The notes beneath the pieces were generated by a model. It was not told the origin of the DNA. It did not search any database and worked only from the letters and a program-made list of their open reading frames with translations. A stretch of 64,000 nucleotides of DNA, taken from positions 496,001 to 560,000 of the forward strand of contig VTTJ01000002.1 in assembly GCA_008364785.1 (NCBI GenBank). The letters are read 5' to 3'. This DNA is from Bacillus sp. BGMRC 2118. Its GTDB lineage: Bacteria; Bacillota; Bacilli; Bacillales; SA4. Each line of letters begins with the position of its first letter. Positions within the stretch are counted from its first letter, which is position 1. The position numbers were made by a program, and so were the translations under genes. Below are positions 43,975-53,375 of this stretch, piece after piece.

Positions 43975-44159
43975 GGCTCTTTTCTAAAACTTTGTTGCTA
44001 TTTGTACAATTATTCTAGGTGTACAACCAGCTTTAATAGCAAATTGAGGTTGGATAAGAAAAGAGCAACTCCCTTTCTGTATAGAAGTATTTAGATACTA
44101 AGGTAAAAATCCGGCTTTTGGGATTTTTACAAAAAGCAACAATCTATACGAAAACAGCC
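43975..44159 (+). mobile_element. Miniature element, copy A (185 bp), reference copy
   Basis: The ends are inverted repeats of about 30 bases: GGCTCTTTTCTAAAACTTTG at the left and, on the other strand, GGCTGTTTTCGTATAGATTG at the right, both running into TTGCT-TTTG. It is flanked by a perfect 8-bp direct duplication AATAATTA (43967-43974 and 44160-44167). Inside are palindromes AGTAT-TTAG-ATACT and AAAAATCC-N8-GGATTTTT. No open frame codes for a transposase, so any mobility must have been supplied in trans. Confidence 0.9.
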
Positions 44160-44255
44160 AATAATTAAGAAACTGTCCATAAAAGAAAAATTCTTCTTTA
44201 TTCGTCAAAATTCCTCCTTTTTCATACACGATTTTATGGTAGTTAACAAAATGTT

Positions 44256-44269
44256 TTTAAGCGCTTTCA
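44256..44269 (-). promoter_or_regulatory. Candidate cre (CcpA) site upstream of accB
   Basis: On the minus strand TGAAAGCGCTTAAA matches the cre consensus TGWAANCGNTNWCA at 13 of 14 positions. It lies about 165 bases before accB. The rest of the 44160-44431 gap is AT-rich, with a small GGTAG/CTACC hairpin at 44287-44303 and no gene. Confidence 0.5.
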
Positions 44270-44431
44270 AAAAAAATAGAATTTAAGGTAGCAATTTACT
44301 ACCATTTTCTTATAGAATAAATAGTAGGACAAACTTTTAGTATCAGCCCATAATTTCTCGTCATAAAATGTTTGTCTACAAATCAAGAGTTATTTTTTAT
44401 ATCTTGCTTAAGAGGTAAAGGAGAGATCATT

Positions 44432-44935
44432 GTGTTAAAAATTCAAGAAATTCGTGAATTAATAAAATTAATCAATAGTTCATCCATTGATGAATTTAGT
44501 TATGAACATGAAGGCTCAAAGATTAAGTTAAAGAAACATAAGGATGTTGTGACAACTGTTACACCTCAGGTTGAACAAAAGCAAGTTGTACTTGCCGAAC
44601 AGGCGCCAGCAGCAAGTCCGGCCCCAACGCAGGTAGCAGCACCGGCACCATCAGCGCCGGCAACAGAAGTGAAGGCTCCTGAAACGGATGAAAATCTACA
44701 TAAAATTGTGTCTCCAATGGTTGGTACGTTTTATGCTTCACCAAATCCTGATTCTCCGGTTTATGTAAAAGCGGGAGATAAAGTAGGGAAAGAATCGGTT
44801 GTTTGCATCGTGGAAGCAATGAAGTTATTTAACGAAATTGAAGCAGAAGTTTCTGGTCAAATTGTTGAAGTTTTAGTGGAAAATGGACAACTAGTTGAGT
44901 ATGGACAACCTTTATTTCTTGTAAAGCCAGAATAA
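44432..44935 (+). CDS. accB: Acetyl-CoA carboxylase biotin carboxyl carrier protein
   Basis: Carries biotin between the biotin carboxylase (AccC) and carboxyltransferase. The 167 residues have the N-terminal [13 protein letters not shown] helix, an Ala/Pro-rich linker (about 55-85) and the biotinyl domain with the modified lysine in VEAMKLF. GTG 44432 follows AAAGGAGAGA; the longer frame to 44372 has no such signal. accC starts 12 bases after the stop. Confidence 0.96.
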   Translation: MLKIQEIRELIKLINSSSIDEFSYEHEGSKIKLKKHKDVVTTVTPQVEQKQVVLAEQAPAASPAPTQVAAPAPSAPATEVKAPETDENLHKIVSPMVGTFYASPNPDSPVYVKAGDKVGKESVVCIVEAMKLFNEIEAEVSGQIVEVLVENGQLVEYGQPLFLVKPE

Positions 44936-44947
44936 GGAGCGATTCCG

Positions 44948-46297
44948 ATGATAAAGAAACTATTAATCGCAAATAGAGGAGAAATAGCTGTACGTATTAT
45001 ACGTGCATGTAAGGAGCTAAACATTGAAACAGTTGCTGTATATTCGGAAGCTGACCGTGATGCACTACATGTGCAGCTGGCAGACGAAGCATACTGTATT
45101 GGACCCACTCCATCGAAAGACAGTTATTTAAATTTTACCAATATCATTAGTGTTGCAACACTTACGAGCTGTGATGCAATCCACCCTGGTTATGGGTTTC
45201 TAGCTGAGAATGCCGATTTTGCAGAAATATGTAGAGAATGTAATATTAAATTCGTCGGTCCATCTCCAGAAGCTATAACTAAGATGGGTACAAAAGATAT
45301 CGCAAGAGAAACGATGCGAGAAGCGGGTGTTCCAATTGTTCCCGGTTCAAAGGGAATTGTTGAGAACGTTGAAGAAGGTATTAAACTTGCAAATGAAATG
45401 GGCTATCCTGTTATAATAAAAGCAACTGCAGGTGGCGGCGGTAAAGGAATACGTGTCGCGAAAAGTGAAGAAGACCTTATAAAAGGAATTCGTACGACTC
45501 AGCAAGAGGCTGCAGCAGCATTTGGTAATCCGGGTGTGTATATTGAGAAGTACATTGAAGATTTCAGACATGTAGAAATTCAAGTACTTGCCGATGAACA
45601 TGGAAATGTTATTCATTTAGGTGAGCGTGACTGTACAATTCAACGTCGCCTGCAAAAGCTTGTAGAGGAAACACCTTCTCCAGCTTTGACACCAGAAATT
45701 AGGGAACAAATGGGAGAAGCAGCTGTGAAGGCAGCTCAAGCAGTAAACTATTCAGGCGCAGGGACAATTGAATTTATTTACGACCATCGAAAGCAGACTT
45801 TTTATTTCATGGAAATGAACACTCGTATTCAAGTCGAACATCCTGTTACGGAAATGGTTACAGGAGTGGATTTAATTAAAGAAATGATTAAGGTCGCTTC
45901 AGGAGAGACACTTTCAATAAAGCAGGAAGATGTTGTGTTTAATGGTTGGGCTATTGAGTGTCGGATTAACGCTGAGAACCCATACAAAAACTTTATGCCT
46001 TCAGCAGGTAAAATTGAAATGTATTTGCCTCCGGGAGGATTTGGTGTTCGTGTTGATTCCGCCGCGTATCCAGGATACGTTATTCCGCCTTATTATGATT
46101 CCATGATTGCAAAGCTTATTACATACGCCCCTACTAGGGAAGAAGCAATTGCCAGAATGAAGCGTGCTCTAAGTGAGTTTGTAATTGAAGGAATACATAC
46201 AACAATTCCTTTCCACTTACAACTAATGGATCATGAGAAATTTATCGATGGTGACTTTAATACGAAGTTTCTAGAAATATATGAGGTCTTAAAGTAG
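44948..46297 (+). CDS. accC: Acetyl-CoA carboxylase biotin carboxylase subunit
   Basis: ATP-dependent carboxylation of biotin on AccB. The 449 residues start [18 protein letters not shown] and contain the glycine-rich ATP loop [29 protein letters not shown], and the catalytic [22 protein letters not shown] precedes the ATG at good spacing. In operon with accB and yqhY. Confidence 0.97.
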   Translation: MIKKLLIANRGEIAVRIIRACKELNIETVAVYSEADRDALHVQLADEAYCIGPTPSKDSYLNFTNIISVATLTSCDAIHPGYGFLAENADFAEICRECNIKFVGPSPEAITKMGTKDIARETMREAGVPIVPGSKGIVENVEEGIKLANEMGYPVIIKATAGGGGKGIRVAKSEEDLIKGIRTTQQEAAAAFGNPGVYIEKYIEDFRHVEIQVLADEHGNVIHLGERDCTIQRRLQKLVEETPSPALTPEIREQMGEAAVKAAQAVNYSGAGTIEFIYDHRKQTFYFMEMNTRIQVEHPVTEMVTGVDLIKEMIKVASGETLSIKQEDVVFNGWAIECRINAENPYKNFMPSAGKIEMYLPPGGFGVRVDSAAYPGYVIPPYYDSMIAKLITYAPTREEAIARMKRALSEFVIEGIHTTIPFHLQLMDHEKFIDGDFNTKFLEIYEVLK

Positions 46298-46322
46298 TAA
46301 ACTATAACCAGGAGGTGTCAAT

Positions 46323-46730
46323 ATGACTGAGAATAGAACGTTAGAAATGAATCATGGACATACAAGTCTTGGCAAGGTGGAGATTGCTCCTGAAGTCATT
46401 GAAGTAATTGCAAGTATTGCATCTAGTGAAGTAGAAGGTGTCGCTTCAATGAGAGGTAACTTTGCTTCTGGTGTTGTTGAGAGACTAGGGAAGAAGAACC
46501 ATGGTAAGGGTGTAAAGGTTGAATTAAATGAAGAAGGTATTTCTGTGGATGTATATGTTGTAATGAACTTTGGCGTAGCCATCCCAAATGTTGCTAAAAA
46601 CATTCAAGATAACATAAGGCTTGCATTAATGACAATGACAGCGTTAGAAGTAAATGAAGTCAATATCCATGTTGTAGGTGTGCAATTTGAAACAACGAAA
46701 GTGGAAGCAGAAATAGAGCAAGAGTATTAA
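46323..46730 (+). CDS. yqhY: Asp23/Gls24 family protein YqhY
   Basis: The 135-residue Asp23/Gls24 (DUF322) protein has LGKVEIAPEVIEVIASIAS, EGVASMRG and VDVYVVMNFGVAIPNVAKNI. In B. subtilis YqhY is linked to control of acetyl-CoA carboxylase, and loss of it selects acc mutations. Its place right after accC supports the same role. AGGAGGTG precedes the ATG. A terminator follows. Confidence 0.93.
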   Translation: MTENRTLEMNHGHTSLGKVEIAPEVIEVIASIASSEVEGVASMRGNFASGVVERLGKKNHGKGVKVELNEEGISVDVYVVMNFGVAIPNVAKNIQDNIRLALMTMTALEVNEVNIHVVGVQFETTKVEAEIEQEY

Positions 46731-46750
46731 TACCTACTAATTTAGATGAA

Positions 46751-46778
46751 AAACCAAAGGATTCCTTTGGTTTTTTTT
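46751..46778 (+). terminator. Terminator after yqhY
   Basis: AAACCAAAGG / CCTTTGGTTT stem with a 3-base loop and T8. The next 200 bases up to nusB are AT-rich and show no gene. Confidence 0.92.
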
Positions 46779-46984
46779 ATTTTTACCTATAATGATGTAT
46801 AATCAAATCATAAAAATATCGTAGGTTTTGTACCAATGAACTAAATTTATGTTATGATTTCTTTTAGCGATTAAGGAAAGAATCTTAATATGTAATTTTT
46901 ATATGGAAGTATCGGTGGTAAATTCACATCTTTTCACAATGTCTTTTTACATCACACCTTTACAGATTTAAGGAGTCGTAAACA

Positions 46985-47368
46985 ATGAAACGTAGAACTG
47001 CCAGAGAAAAAGCGATACAAGCTTTGTTTCAATTAGATTTAAATGAACAAGAACCTTCACTTGCTATTGAGCATGTACTAGAAGGCAAGGAATCAGATGA
47101 ATTCCTTGAACAACTAGTGTTAGGAACAACTGAGAACAAGCAGGAAATTGATAACATCCTAATAAAAAATCTTGAAAATTGGTCATTAGACCGAATTGGA
47201 AATGTGGATAGAGCTATTCTTAGGTTAGCTGTATATGAAATGAAATATGAAGAGTCAATCCCACAGAATGTAAGTATTAATGAGGCAATCGAGCTAGCAA
47301 AAATCTTTGGGGACGACGAATCGAGTAAATTTATTAATAGTGTCTTATCCAAAGTATTAGACAAATAA
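46985..47368 (+). CDS. nusB: Transcription antitermination factor NusB
   Basis: RNA-binding helical protein that joins NusE at boxA in rRNA antitermination. The 127 residues contain [19 protein letters not shown] at the start and [20 protein letters not shown] at the end, both family hallmarks. AAGGAG is 8-13 bases before the ATG. Next is xseA after 34 bases; folD, which sits between them in B. subtilis, is missing. Confidence 0.96.
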   Translation: MKRRTAREKAIQALFQLDLNEQEPSLAIEHVLEGKESDEFLEQLVLGTTENKQEIDNILIKNLENWSLDRIGNVDRAILRLAVYEMKYEESIPQNVSINEAIELAKIFGDDESSKFINSVLSKVLDK

Positions 47369-47402
47369 GGTAATTTGTCTTAAAAGGTTTGGGGAGAGGG
47401 AA

Positions 47403-48761
47403 ATGTCAAAACCACGTTACTTAACTGTAACTGCCTTAACGAAATATATAAAAAAGAAATTTGAAGTCGACCCGCACATGCAAGATGTATGGTTAAAAGG
47501 GGAAATCTCGAATTTTAAGCAACATAGTCGTGGACATATGTATTTCACCATTAAAGATGAAAGTGCACGCATTCAGGCAGTCATGTTCCAGATGAACAAT
47601 CGCCATATGAAATTCAAACCGGAGAACGGGATGAAGGTGCTTATTAGAGGTGAAATCTCGGTTTATGAGCCAAACGGGAACTATCAAATGTATGTAACAG
47701 AAATGGAGCCTGACGGAATAGGAACGTTGTTCTTAGCCTATGAAGAGCTTAAAAAAAACCTAGAACAAGAAGGATTATTCTTGCCAAAATATAAAAAGGC
47801 CATTCCAAAATTCCCTCGCAAAATCGGTGTTGTTACATCTCCAACTGGTGCGGCTGTTCGAGATGTGATTACGACCATTAAGAGAAGATTTCCAATTGGA
47901 AAAGTCATTGTGATTCCTACATTGGTTCAAGGTGAGTACGCGGCCCCATCAATTGTAAAATCCATTGAAAAAGCGAATGATATAGGTGATTTCGATGTGT
48001 TAATTGTTGGGCGTGGTGGTGGATCAATAGAGGAATTATGGGCATTTAACGAAGAAGAAGTAGCACGTGCAATCTTCAACTCAAACATTCCTATCATATC
48101 AGCTGTTGGTCATGAAACTGATTTTACCATCGCCGATTTTGTCGCTGATTTACGTGCACCAACACCAACTGCAGCTGCCGAGCTCGCGGTACCTCATATC
48201 GAAGAATTAGTAGAACGTGTAACACAAAGAGAAGCAAGGCTCACGAGAGCAATAAAGGAAAGAGTTGTGACTGAGAAAAACCGGTTAAGTCACCTGCAAA
48301 GATCTTATGCATTTCGTTATCCCAAACAACTGCATCAGCAAAAAGAGCAACAATTGGATCGGGCTGTTGACAGCTTGCAACGTGAAGCTAAGCGTTTACT
48401 AGAACGTAAACACCATCAACTTGTTACACTACATTCAACGTTAAGTCATTTTCATCCTGCTTCACAAATTAAGGTTCAATCCGAACGATATGAGCGGGTG
48501 ACTAAACAAATGGTTAACGTAATGAAGGTGAAATTGGATCAGAAACACTCTCAATTTTCTTCAATTCTTTCAAAACTAGAGGCATTAAGTCCACTGAAAA
48601 TTATGGATCGGGGATATAGTCTTGTCTACCAAAAAGAACAGGAGAAACTGTTGAAATCAATTGAACACGTCTCAATTGGTGAGGCCATTTCAGTTCAACT
48701 TCAAGATGGAATCATTGATTGTCATGTTGAAGGGGTCAGGAGGAAGGATGTACATGAGTAA
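47403..48761 (+). CDS. xseA: Exodeoxyribonuclease VII large subunit
   Basis: Catalytic subunit of the single-strand-specific exonuclease VII. The 452 residues have an N-terminal OB-fold ([38 protein letters not shown]), then the nuclease core with [28 protein letters not shown] and [23 protein letters not shown], and a long coiled-coil. GGGGAGAGGG precedes the ATG. The last bases overlap xseB. Confidence 0.96.
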   Translation: MSKPRYLTVTALTKYIKKKFEVDPHMQDVWLKGEISNFKQHSRGHMYFTIKDESARIQAVMFQMNNRHMKFKPENGMKVLIRGEISVYEPNGNYQMYVTEMEPDGIGTLFLAYEELKKNLEQEGLFLPKYKKAIPKFPRKIGVVTSPTGAAVRDVITTIKRRFPIGKVIVIPTLVQGEYAAPSIVKSIEKANDIGDFDVLIVGRGGGSIEELWAFNEEEVARAIFNSNIPIISAVGHETDFTIADFVADLRAPTPTAAAELAVPHIEELVERVTQREARLTRAIKERVVTEKNRLSHLQRSYAFRYPKQLHQQKEQQLDRAVDSLQREAKRLLERKHHQLVTLHSTLSHFHPASQIKVQSERYERVTKQMVNVMKVKLDQKHSQFSSILSKLEALSPLKIMDRGYSLVYQKEQEKLLKSIEHVSIGEAISVQLQDGIIDCHVEGVRRKDVHE

Positions 48762-48987
48762 AGAAACGAAATTGTCCTTTGAAGAGGCAATGGACCAGCT
48801 AGAACAAATTGTTGGAAAACTTGAAGAAGGAGACGTTCCATTAGAAAAGGCAATTGCCTATTTCCAAGAGGGAATGTCCCTTTCTAAACTTTGCCATGAT
48901 AAGCTAAAAACAATTGAAAAGCAAATGGATCAACTTTTGCTCGATAACGGGGAACTTCAGCCTTTTCAAATACAGGAGGATGAATAG
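48754..48987 (+). CDS. xseB: Exodeoxyribonuclease VII small subunit
   Basis: A 77-residue helical partner of XseA, with the family pattern [20 protein letters not shown] and [23 protein letters not shown] at 48739-48743 serves ATG 48754 (10-base spacing) or ATG 48748. It overlaps the xseA stop, so it is translationally coupled. ispA follows 3 bases after its stop. Confidence 0.94.
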   Translation: MSKETKLSFEEAMDQLEQIVGKLEEGDVPLEKAIAYFQEGMSLSKLCHDKLKTIEKQMDQLLLDNGELQPFQIQEDE

Positions 48988-48990
48988 TCG

Positions 48991-49884
48991 GTGAGTGGAA
49001 TTGATTTTCAAACCTTTAGCCAATTATATAAACAAGAAATTGAATCGTCGTTGAAAATAACGCTAAATACTCTATCGGCTCCTTCTAATTTAATTAAGGC
49101 AATGAATTATTCTCTGCAAGCTGGAGGAAAAAGGATCAGACCTTTATTATTATTTGCCACCTTACGTGCATTTAATAAAGAACCAAAGCTTGGATTACCT
49201 GTTGCTACCGCTATTGAAATGATACATACTTACTCATTAATTCACGATGATTTACCTAGTATGGATAACGATGACTTGCGTAGAGGGAAACCAACAAATC
49301 ATAAAGTGTTCGGAGAAGCTTTAGCGATCTTAGCGGGAGATGCTCTCTTAACCTATAGCTTCCAATTGTTAGCTGAGCTAAAAAACACCACTATATCTGA
49401 TGCAACTAAGTTAAAGCTCATTCAACAGCTCGCTGTAGCAGCTGGACCTGAAGGAATGGTTGGTGGTCAGGTAGCGGATATGGAAGGGGAAAATAAATCC
49501 TTAACCATTCATGAATTAGAATATATTCATGAGCGAAAAACGGGTAAATTGCTTGAATTCTCAATAATAGCGGGTGCACTGCTTTCAGAGGCAACTGAGG
49601 AGCAGTTAAATATTCTTAGAGAGTTTTCCCTTCATTTAGGATTAGCATTCCAAATACGTGACGATATTTTAGATATAGAGGGCACTGTTGAGGAAATTGG
49701 CAAGCCTGTTGGAAGTGATATTACGAATCAAAAAAGTACGTACCCGTCTGTGTTAACTTTAGATGGGGCAAAAGAAAAGCTTAACTATCATATTACTCGA
49801 GGTAAAGAGCTGTTGCATGAAGCAAATATTCAACATCATTATTTAGTACAAATTTGTGATCTTATTGCCCTTCGAAACAACTAA
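48991..49884 (+). CDS. ispA: Farnesyl diphosphate synthase (short-chain polyprenyl synthase)
   Basis: Condenses isoprenyl diphosphates to FPP (or GPP/FPP). The 297 residues show LQAGGKRIRPLL, the first Asp-rich motif DDLPSMDNDDLRRGKPTNH, GGQVADMEGE, and the second motif FQIRDDILD. GTG start behind AGGAGGATGAA near the xseB end. It is followed by dxs, so two isoprenoid genes lie together. Confidence 0.95.
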   Translation: MSGIDFQTFSQLYKQEIESSLKITLNTLSAPSNLIKAMNYSLQAGGKRIRPLLLFATLRAFNKEPKLGLPVATAIEMIHTYSLIHDDLPSMDNDDLRRGKPTNHKVFGEALAILAGDALLTYSFQLLAELKNTTISDATKLKLIQQLAVAAGPEGMVGGQVADMEGENKSLTIHELEYIHERKTGKLLEFSIIAGALLSEATEEQLNILREFSLHLGLAFQIRDDILDIEGTVEEIGKPVGSDITNQKSTYPSVLTLDGAKEKLNYHITRGKELLHEANIQHHYLVQICDLIALRNN

Positions 49885-49974
49885 AGCTATCATAAAGGAA
49901 TGGGCAGTGCCGTTTTGAGGTGTAAGAGATTAGCACTCTCAAAATTAATTTGACAAGAAAGTGAGTGATTTCGT

Positions 49975-51867
49975 TTGGATCTCACAACGATAAAGGACCC
50001 ATCCTTCTTAAAGGATCTCACAATAGAAGAATTAGAACAATTAAGTGAAGATATAAGAAGTTTTCTTATTGATGTTACATCAAAAACAGGTGGACATATT
50101 GGACCAAATTTGGGTGTAGTCGAACTGACAGTTGCCTTGCATAAAGTATTTGATAGTCCAAAGGATAAATTTTTATGGGATGTTGGACATCAATCCTACG
50201 TACATAAAATATTAACCGGACGTACAGAGCAATTTGAGACGTTAAAAAAGTATAAAGGATTATCTGGTTTCCCAAAACGTAGTGAGAGTGATCACGATGT
50301 GTGGGAAACAGGTCATAGCTCTACGTCATTATCTGCAGCTATGGGTATGGTCATCGCAAGAGACATCAAAGGAACAGATGAATATATTCTTCCGATTATT
50401 GGTGATGGTGCACTTACTGGGGGAATGGCCTTAGAAGCATTAAACCATATTGGACATGAAAAGAAAGATATGATCGTAATATTGAATGATAATGAAATGT
50501 CGATTGCTCCAAATGTTGGTGCACTTCATAATATTTTAGGGCGACTAAGGACAGCTGGTAAGTATCATTGGGTAAAGGATGAATTAGAATATATTCTTCG
50601 AAAAATCCCTGCAGTAGGCGGTAAGCTTGCAGATGCAGCAGAACGAATCAAAGATAGCATGAAATATCTACTCGTTTCAGGTGTATTCTTTGAAGAGTTA
50701 GGCTATACCTACCTAGGACCTGTTGACGGGCATAACTATGAGGATTTATTAGAGAATCTTCAATATGCAAAGAAAACTAAAGGTCCTGTATTAGTCCATG
50801 TACTTACGAAAAAAGGAAAAGGCTATCACCCTGCTGAATCTGACAAAATTGGTACTTGGCATGGTCCGGGACCCTATAAAATTGATTCAGGTGATTTTAT
50901 TAAACCAGCAAGTAGCCCTCCTGCCTGGAGTAAGGTAATTAGTGAAACAGTACGTAAAATTGCGAGAACTGATCAGCGTGTAGTGGCGATTACTCCTGCT
51001 ATGACTGTTGGGTCAAAGCTTGAAGGCTTCGGTCAAGAATTCCCTGATCGTCTATTTGATGTAGGTATTGCTGAACAGCATGCTGTGACAATGGCAGCTG
51101 GATTAGCTACTCAAGGGATGAAACCATATTTAGCCATTTACTCAACGTTTCTTCAAAGAGGATATGATCAAGTAGTTCATGATGTATGCAGACAAAATTT
51201 AAATGTATTCTTTGGAATTGACCGTTCAGGACTTGTTGGTGCAGACGGTGAAACACATCAAGGTGTTTTTGATATTTCATTTTTAAGACATGTACCAAAC
51301 CTTGTACTCATGATGCCAAAGGATGAAAATGAAGGTCAGCATATGGTCCATACAGCTATTCAATATGATGAAGGACCAATCGCATTAAGATATCCTCGAG
51401 GAAACGGTCTCGGAGTTGAAATGGAAGAAGAATTAAAGACGATTCCAATTGGTACCTGGGAAGTTCTGCAGGACGGAACCGATTTTGCTATTTTAACATT
51501 TGGAACCACGATCCCTATGGCGTTAGAGGCAGCGGAAAGACTAGCTCAAGTAGGGATATCAGTAAAAGTGGTAAACGCCAGATTTATTAAGCCTTTTGAT
51601 GAGAAAATGTTAATAGAGCTCTTGGAAAAAGAGATGCCGATATTGACAATTGAAGAATCGATGCTTCAAGGAGGATTTGGTAGTGCTGTATTAGAATATG
51701 CACATGACCATGGCTTCCACCATGCTAAAATTGATAGAATGGGTATTCCAGATGTTTTTGTTGAGCATGGAAGCGTGAATGAATTGTTAGATGAGATTGG
51801 TTTGACTGTGGATGCTGCTGTCACGAAAATCCAAGCTATTCATTCAAAAGTTCAAAAAAGGGCCTAA
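49975..51867 (+). CDS. dxs: 1-deoxy-D-xylulose-5-phosphate synthase
   Basis: Thiamine-diphosphate enzyme making DXP from pyruvate and glyceraldehyde-3-phosphate, the first step of the MEP pathway. The 630 residues include [15 protein letters not shown], the ThDP motif [16 protein letters not shown] to [27 protein letters not shown] and [21 protein letters not shown] start; the ribosome-binding site (GTGAGTGA) is moderate. Six bases separate its stop from yqxC. Confidence 0.96.
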   Translation: MDLTTIKDPSFLKDLTIEELEQLSEDIRSFLIDVTSKTGGHIGPNLGVVELTVALHKVFDSPKDKFLWDVGHQSYVHKILTGRTEQFETLKKYKGLSGFPKRSESDHDVWETGHSSTSLSAAMGMVIARDIKGTDEYILPIIGDGALTGGMALEALNHIGHEKKDMIVILNDNEMSIAPNVGALHNILGRLRTAGKYHWVKDELEYILRKIPAVGGKLADAAERIKDSMKYLLVSGVFFEELGYTYLGPVDGHNYEDLLENLQYAKKTKGPVLVHVLTKKGKGYHPAESDKIGTWHGPGPYKIDSGDFIKPASSPPAWSKVISETVRKIARTDQRVVAITPAMTVGSKLEGFGQEFPDRLFDVGIAEQHAVTMAAGLATQGMKPYLAIYSTFLQRGYDQVVHDVCRQNLNVFFGIDRSGLVGADGETHQGVFDISFLRHVPNLVLMMPKDENEGQHMVHTAIQYDEGPIALRYPRGNGLGVEMEEELKTIPIGTWEVLQDGTDFAILTFGTTIPMALEAAERLAQVGISVKVVNARFIKPFDEKMLIELLEKEMPILTIEESMLQGGFGSAVLEYAHDHGFHHAKIDRMGIPDVFVEHGSVNELLDEIGLTVDAAVTKIQAIHSKVQKRA

Positions 51868-51872
51868 CACAC

Positions 51873-52724
51873 ATGGCAAATAAGAAAGAGCGGTTAGATG
51901 TATTATTAGTAGAACGAGGATTAATTGAAACAAGAGAAAAGGCAAAAAGGGCTGTTATGGCTGGATTAGTATATTCCAATCAACAAAGACTCGATAAACC
52001 TGGTGAAAAGATTGATCGAGAACTTCCTTTAGAAGTAAAAGGAAAGCTCATGCCGTATGTAAGTAGAGGCGGACTAAAGCTAGAAAAGGCACTAAAGGAT
52101 TTCGATTTATCTGTTTCTGACAAAATCATGATTGATATAGGATCTTCAACAGGAGGATTTACGGACTGCGCTCTTCAAAATGGTGCTCAACTTTCCTATG
52201 CTGTTGATGTAGGATATAATCAATTAGCGTGGAAGCTAAGGCAAGATCAACGTGTAGTAGTGATGGAACGTACCAATTTTAGGTACTCGAAGCCAGAGGA
52301 CTTTGTTAAAGGATTACCTCAATTTGCAACAATTGATGTTTCGTTTATTTCTCTTCGTATTATTTTACCGGTTCTTAAGACAATACTCGTTCATAATAGC
52401 GATATTATTGCTTTAGTGAAGCCTCAATTTGAGGCTGGTAAAGAACAAGTTGGGAAAAAAGGTATTGTGCGCGATCCGAAGACTCATAAAGCCGTCTTAG
52501 ATGAAATGATACAATTTGTTATTCGTGAAGGATATACAGTTAAAAATTTGACATATTCTCCTATCACAGGTGGAGATGGAAATATAGAATTTTTAATGCA
52601 CCTTTTCTGGGGTAATGAAGAACAAGGTACTAATGCTTTAATACAAACCACGGAACAGATAGTAAAAGATGCTCACGGTGAGTTGAAGAAACAGAATAAT
52701 GATCAGCAGAATAGCGAAGCATAG
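51873..52724 (+). CDS. yqxC: TlyA-type rRNA methyltransferase/hemolysin family protein
   Basis: The 283-residue protein has an N-terminal S4 RNA-binding domain (RLDVLLVERGLIETREKAKRAV) and an FtsJ-like methyltransferase domain with DIGSSTGGFTDCALQNGA as the SAM loop, TIDVSFISL and VKPQFEAG. In mycobacteria TlyA methylates ribosomal RNA; the target here is inferred. The name hemolysin is historical. It lies between dxs and ahrC, as in B. subtilis. Confidence 0.93.
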   Translation: MANKKERLDVLLVERGLIETREKAKRAVMAGLVYSNQQRLDKPGEKIDRELPLEVKGKLMPYVSRGGLKLEKALKDFDLSVSDKIMIDIGSSTGGFTDCALQNGAQLSYAVDVGYNQLAWKLRQDQRVVVMERTNFRYSKPEDFVKGLPQFATIDVSFISLRIILPVLKTILVHNSDIIALVKPQFEAGKEQVGKKGIVRDPKTHKAVLDEMIQFVIREGYTVKNLTYSPITGGDGNIEFLMHLFWGNEEQGTNALIQTTEQIVKDAHGELKKQNNDQQNSEA

Positions 52725-52738
52725 ATTTACAATTACAG

Positions 52739-52772
52739 GGGACACTCAAGGTAAAACTTGAATGTCCTTTTC
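52739..52772 (+). terminator. Terminator after yqxC
   Basis: GGACACTCAAG / CTTGAATGTCC stem (one mismatch) and TTTT. Confidence 0.85.
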
Positions 52773-52891
52773 AGTTTGTGAAAATTGTAGAATTTTGCAG
52801 TAATTTTTCATATAAATACATGACAACTTCGCCTGCATCATTTAACATAAGGCTTAGAGAGAGTTCGTAGATGAAAATTGAGGTGTTTTTA

Positions 52892-53341
52892 GTGAATAAA
52901 GGACAAAGGCATATCAAAATTAGAGAGATGATTACATCAAATGAAATTGAGACGCAGGACGAGCTGGTGGACTTACTAAGAGACTCGGGATTTAATGTTA
53001 CTCAAGCAACTGTTTCCAGAGATATTAAGGAACTTCATCTTGTGAAGGTCCCCATGCTTGATGGGAGGTACAAATACAGTCTGCCTGCTGACCAGCGTTT
53101 CAATCCTCTTCAAAAGCTAAAAAGAGCATTGATGGATGCGTTTGTTAAAATTGATGCTGCTGGACATATGCTTGTCATGAAAACTTTACCGGGAAATGCA
53201 AATGCAATTGGAGCCCTAATTGATCATCTTGATTGGGATGAGATATTAGGAACGATCTGTGGCGATGATACAATTTTAATTATTTGTAAATCACCTGAAG
53301 ATACAGAAGTTATAACAAATCGCTTCTTAGATATGCTCTAA
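52892..53341 (+). CDS. ahrC: Arginine repressor AhrC/ArgR
   Basis: Hexameric arginine-responsive regulator that represses arginine synthesis and activates catabolism. The 149 residues align closely with B. subtilis AhrC from [20 protein letters not shown] onward: winged-helix [17 protein letters not shown] and C-terminal arginine-binding [16 protein letters not shown] 52892 with TTGAGGTG upstream is preferred over the ATG at 52871. Neighbouring recN follows 34 bases later. Confidence 0.95.
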   Translation: MNKGQRHIKIREMITSNEIETQDELVDLLRDSGFNVTQATVSRDIKELHLVKVPMLDGRYKYSLPADQRFNPLQKLKRALMDAFVKIDAAGHMLVMKTLPGNANAIGALIDHLDWDEILGTICGDDTILIICKSPEDTEVITNRFLDML

Positions 53342-53375
53342 TTATTTTTATTCAATAAATTGAGGTGGATTTACA

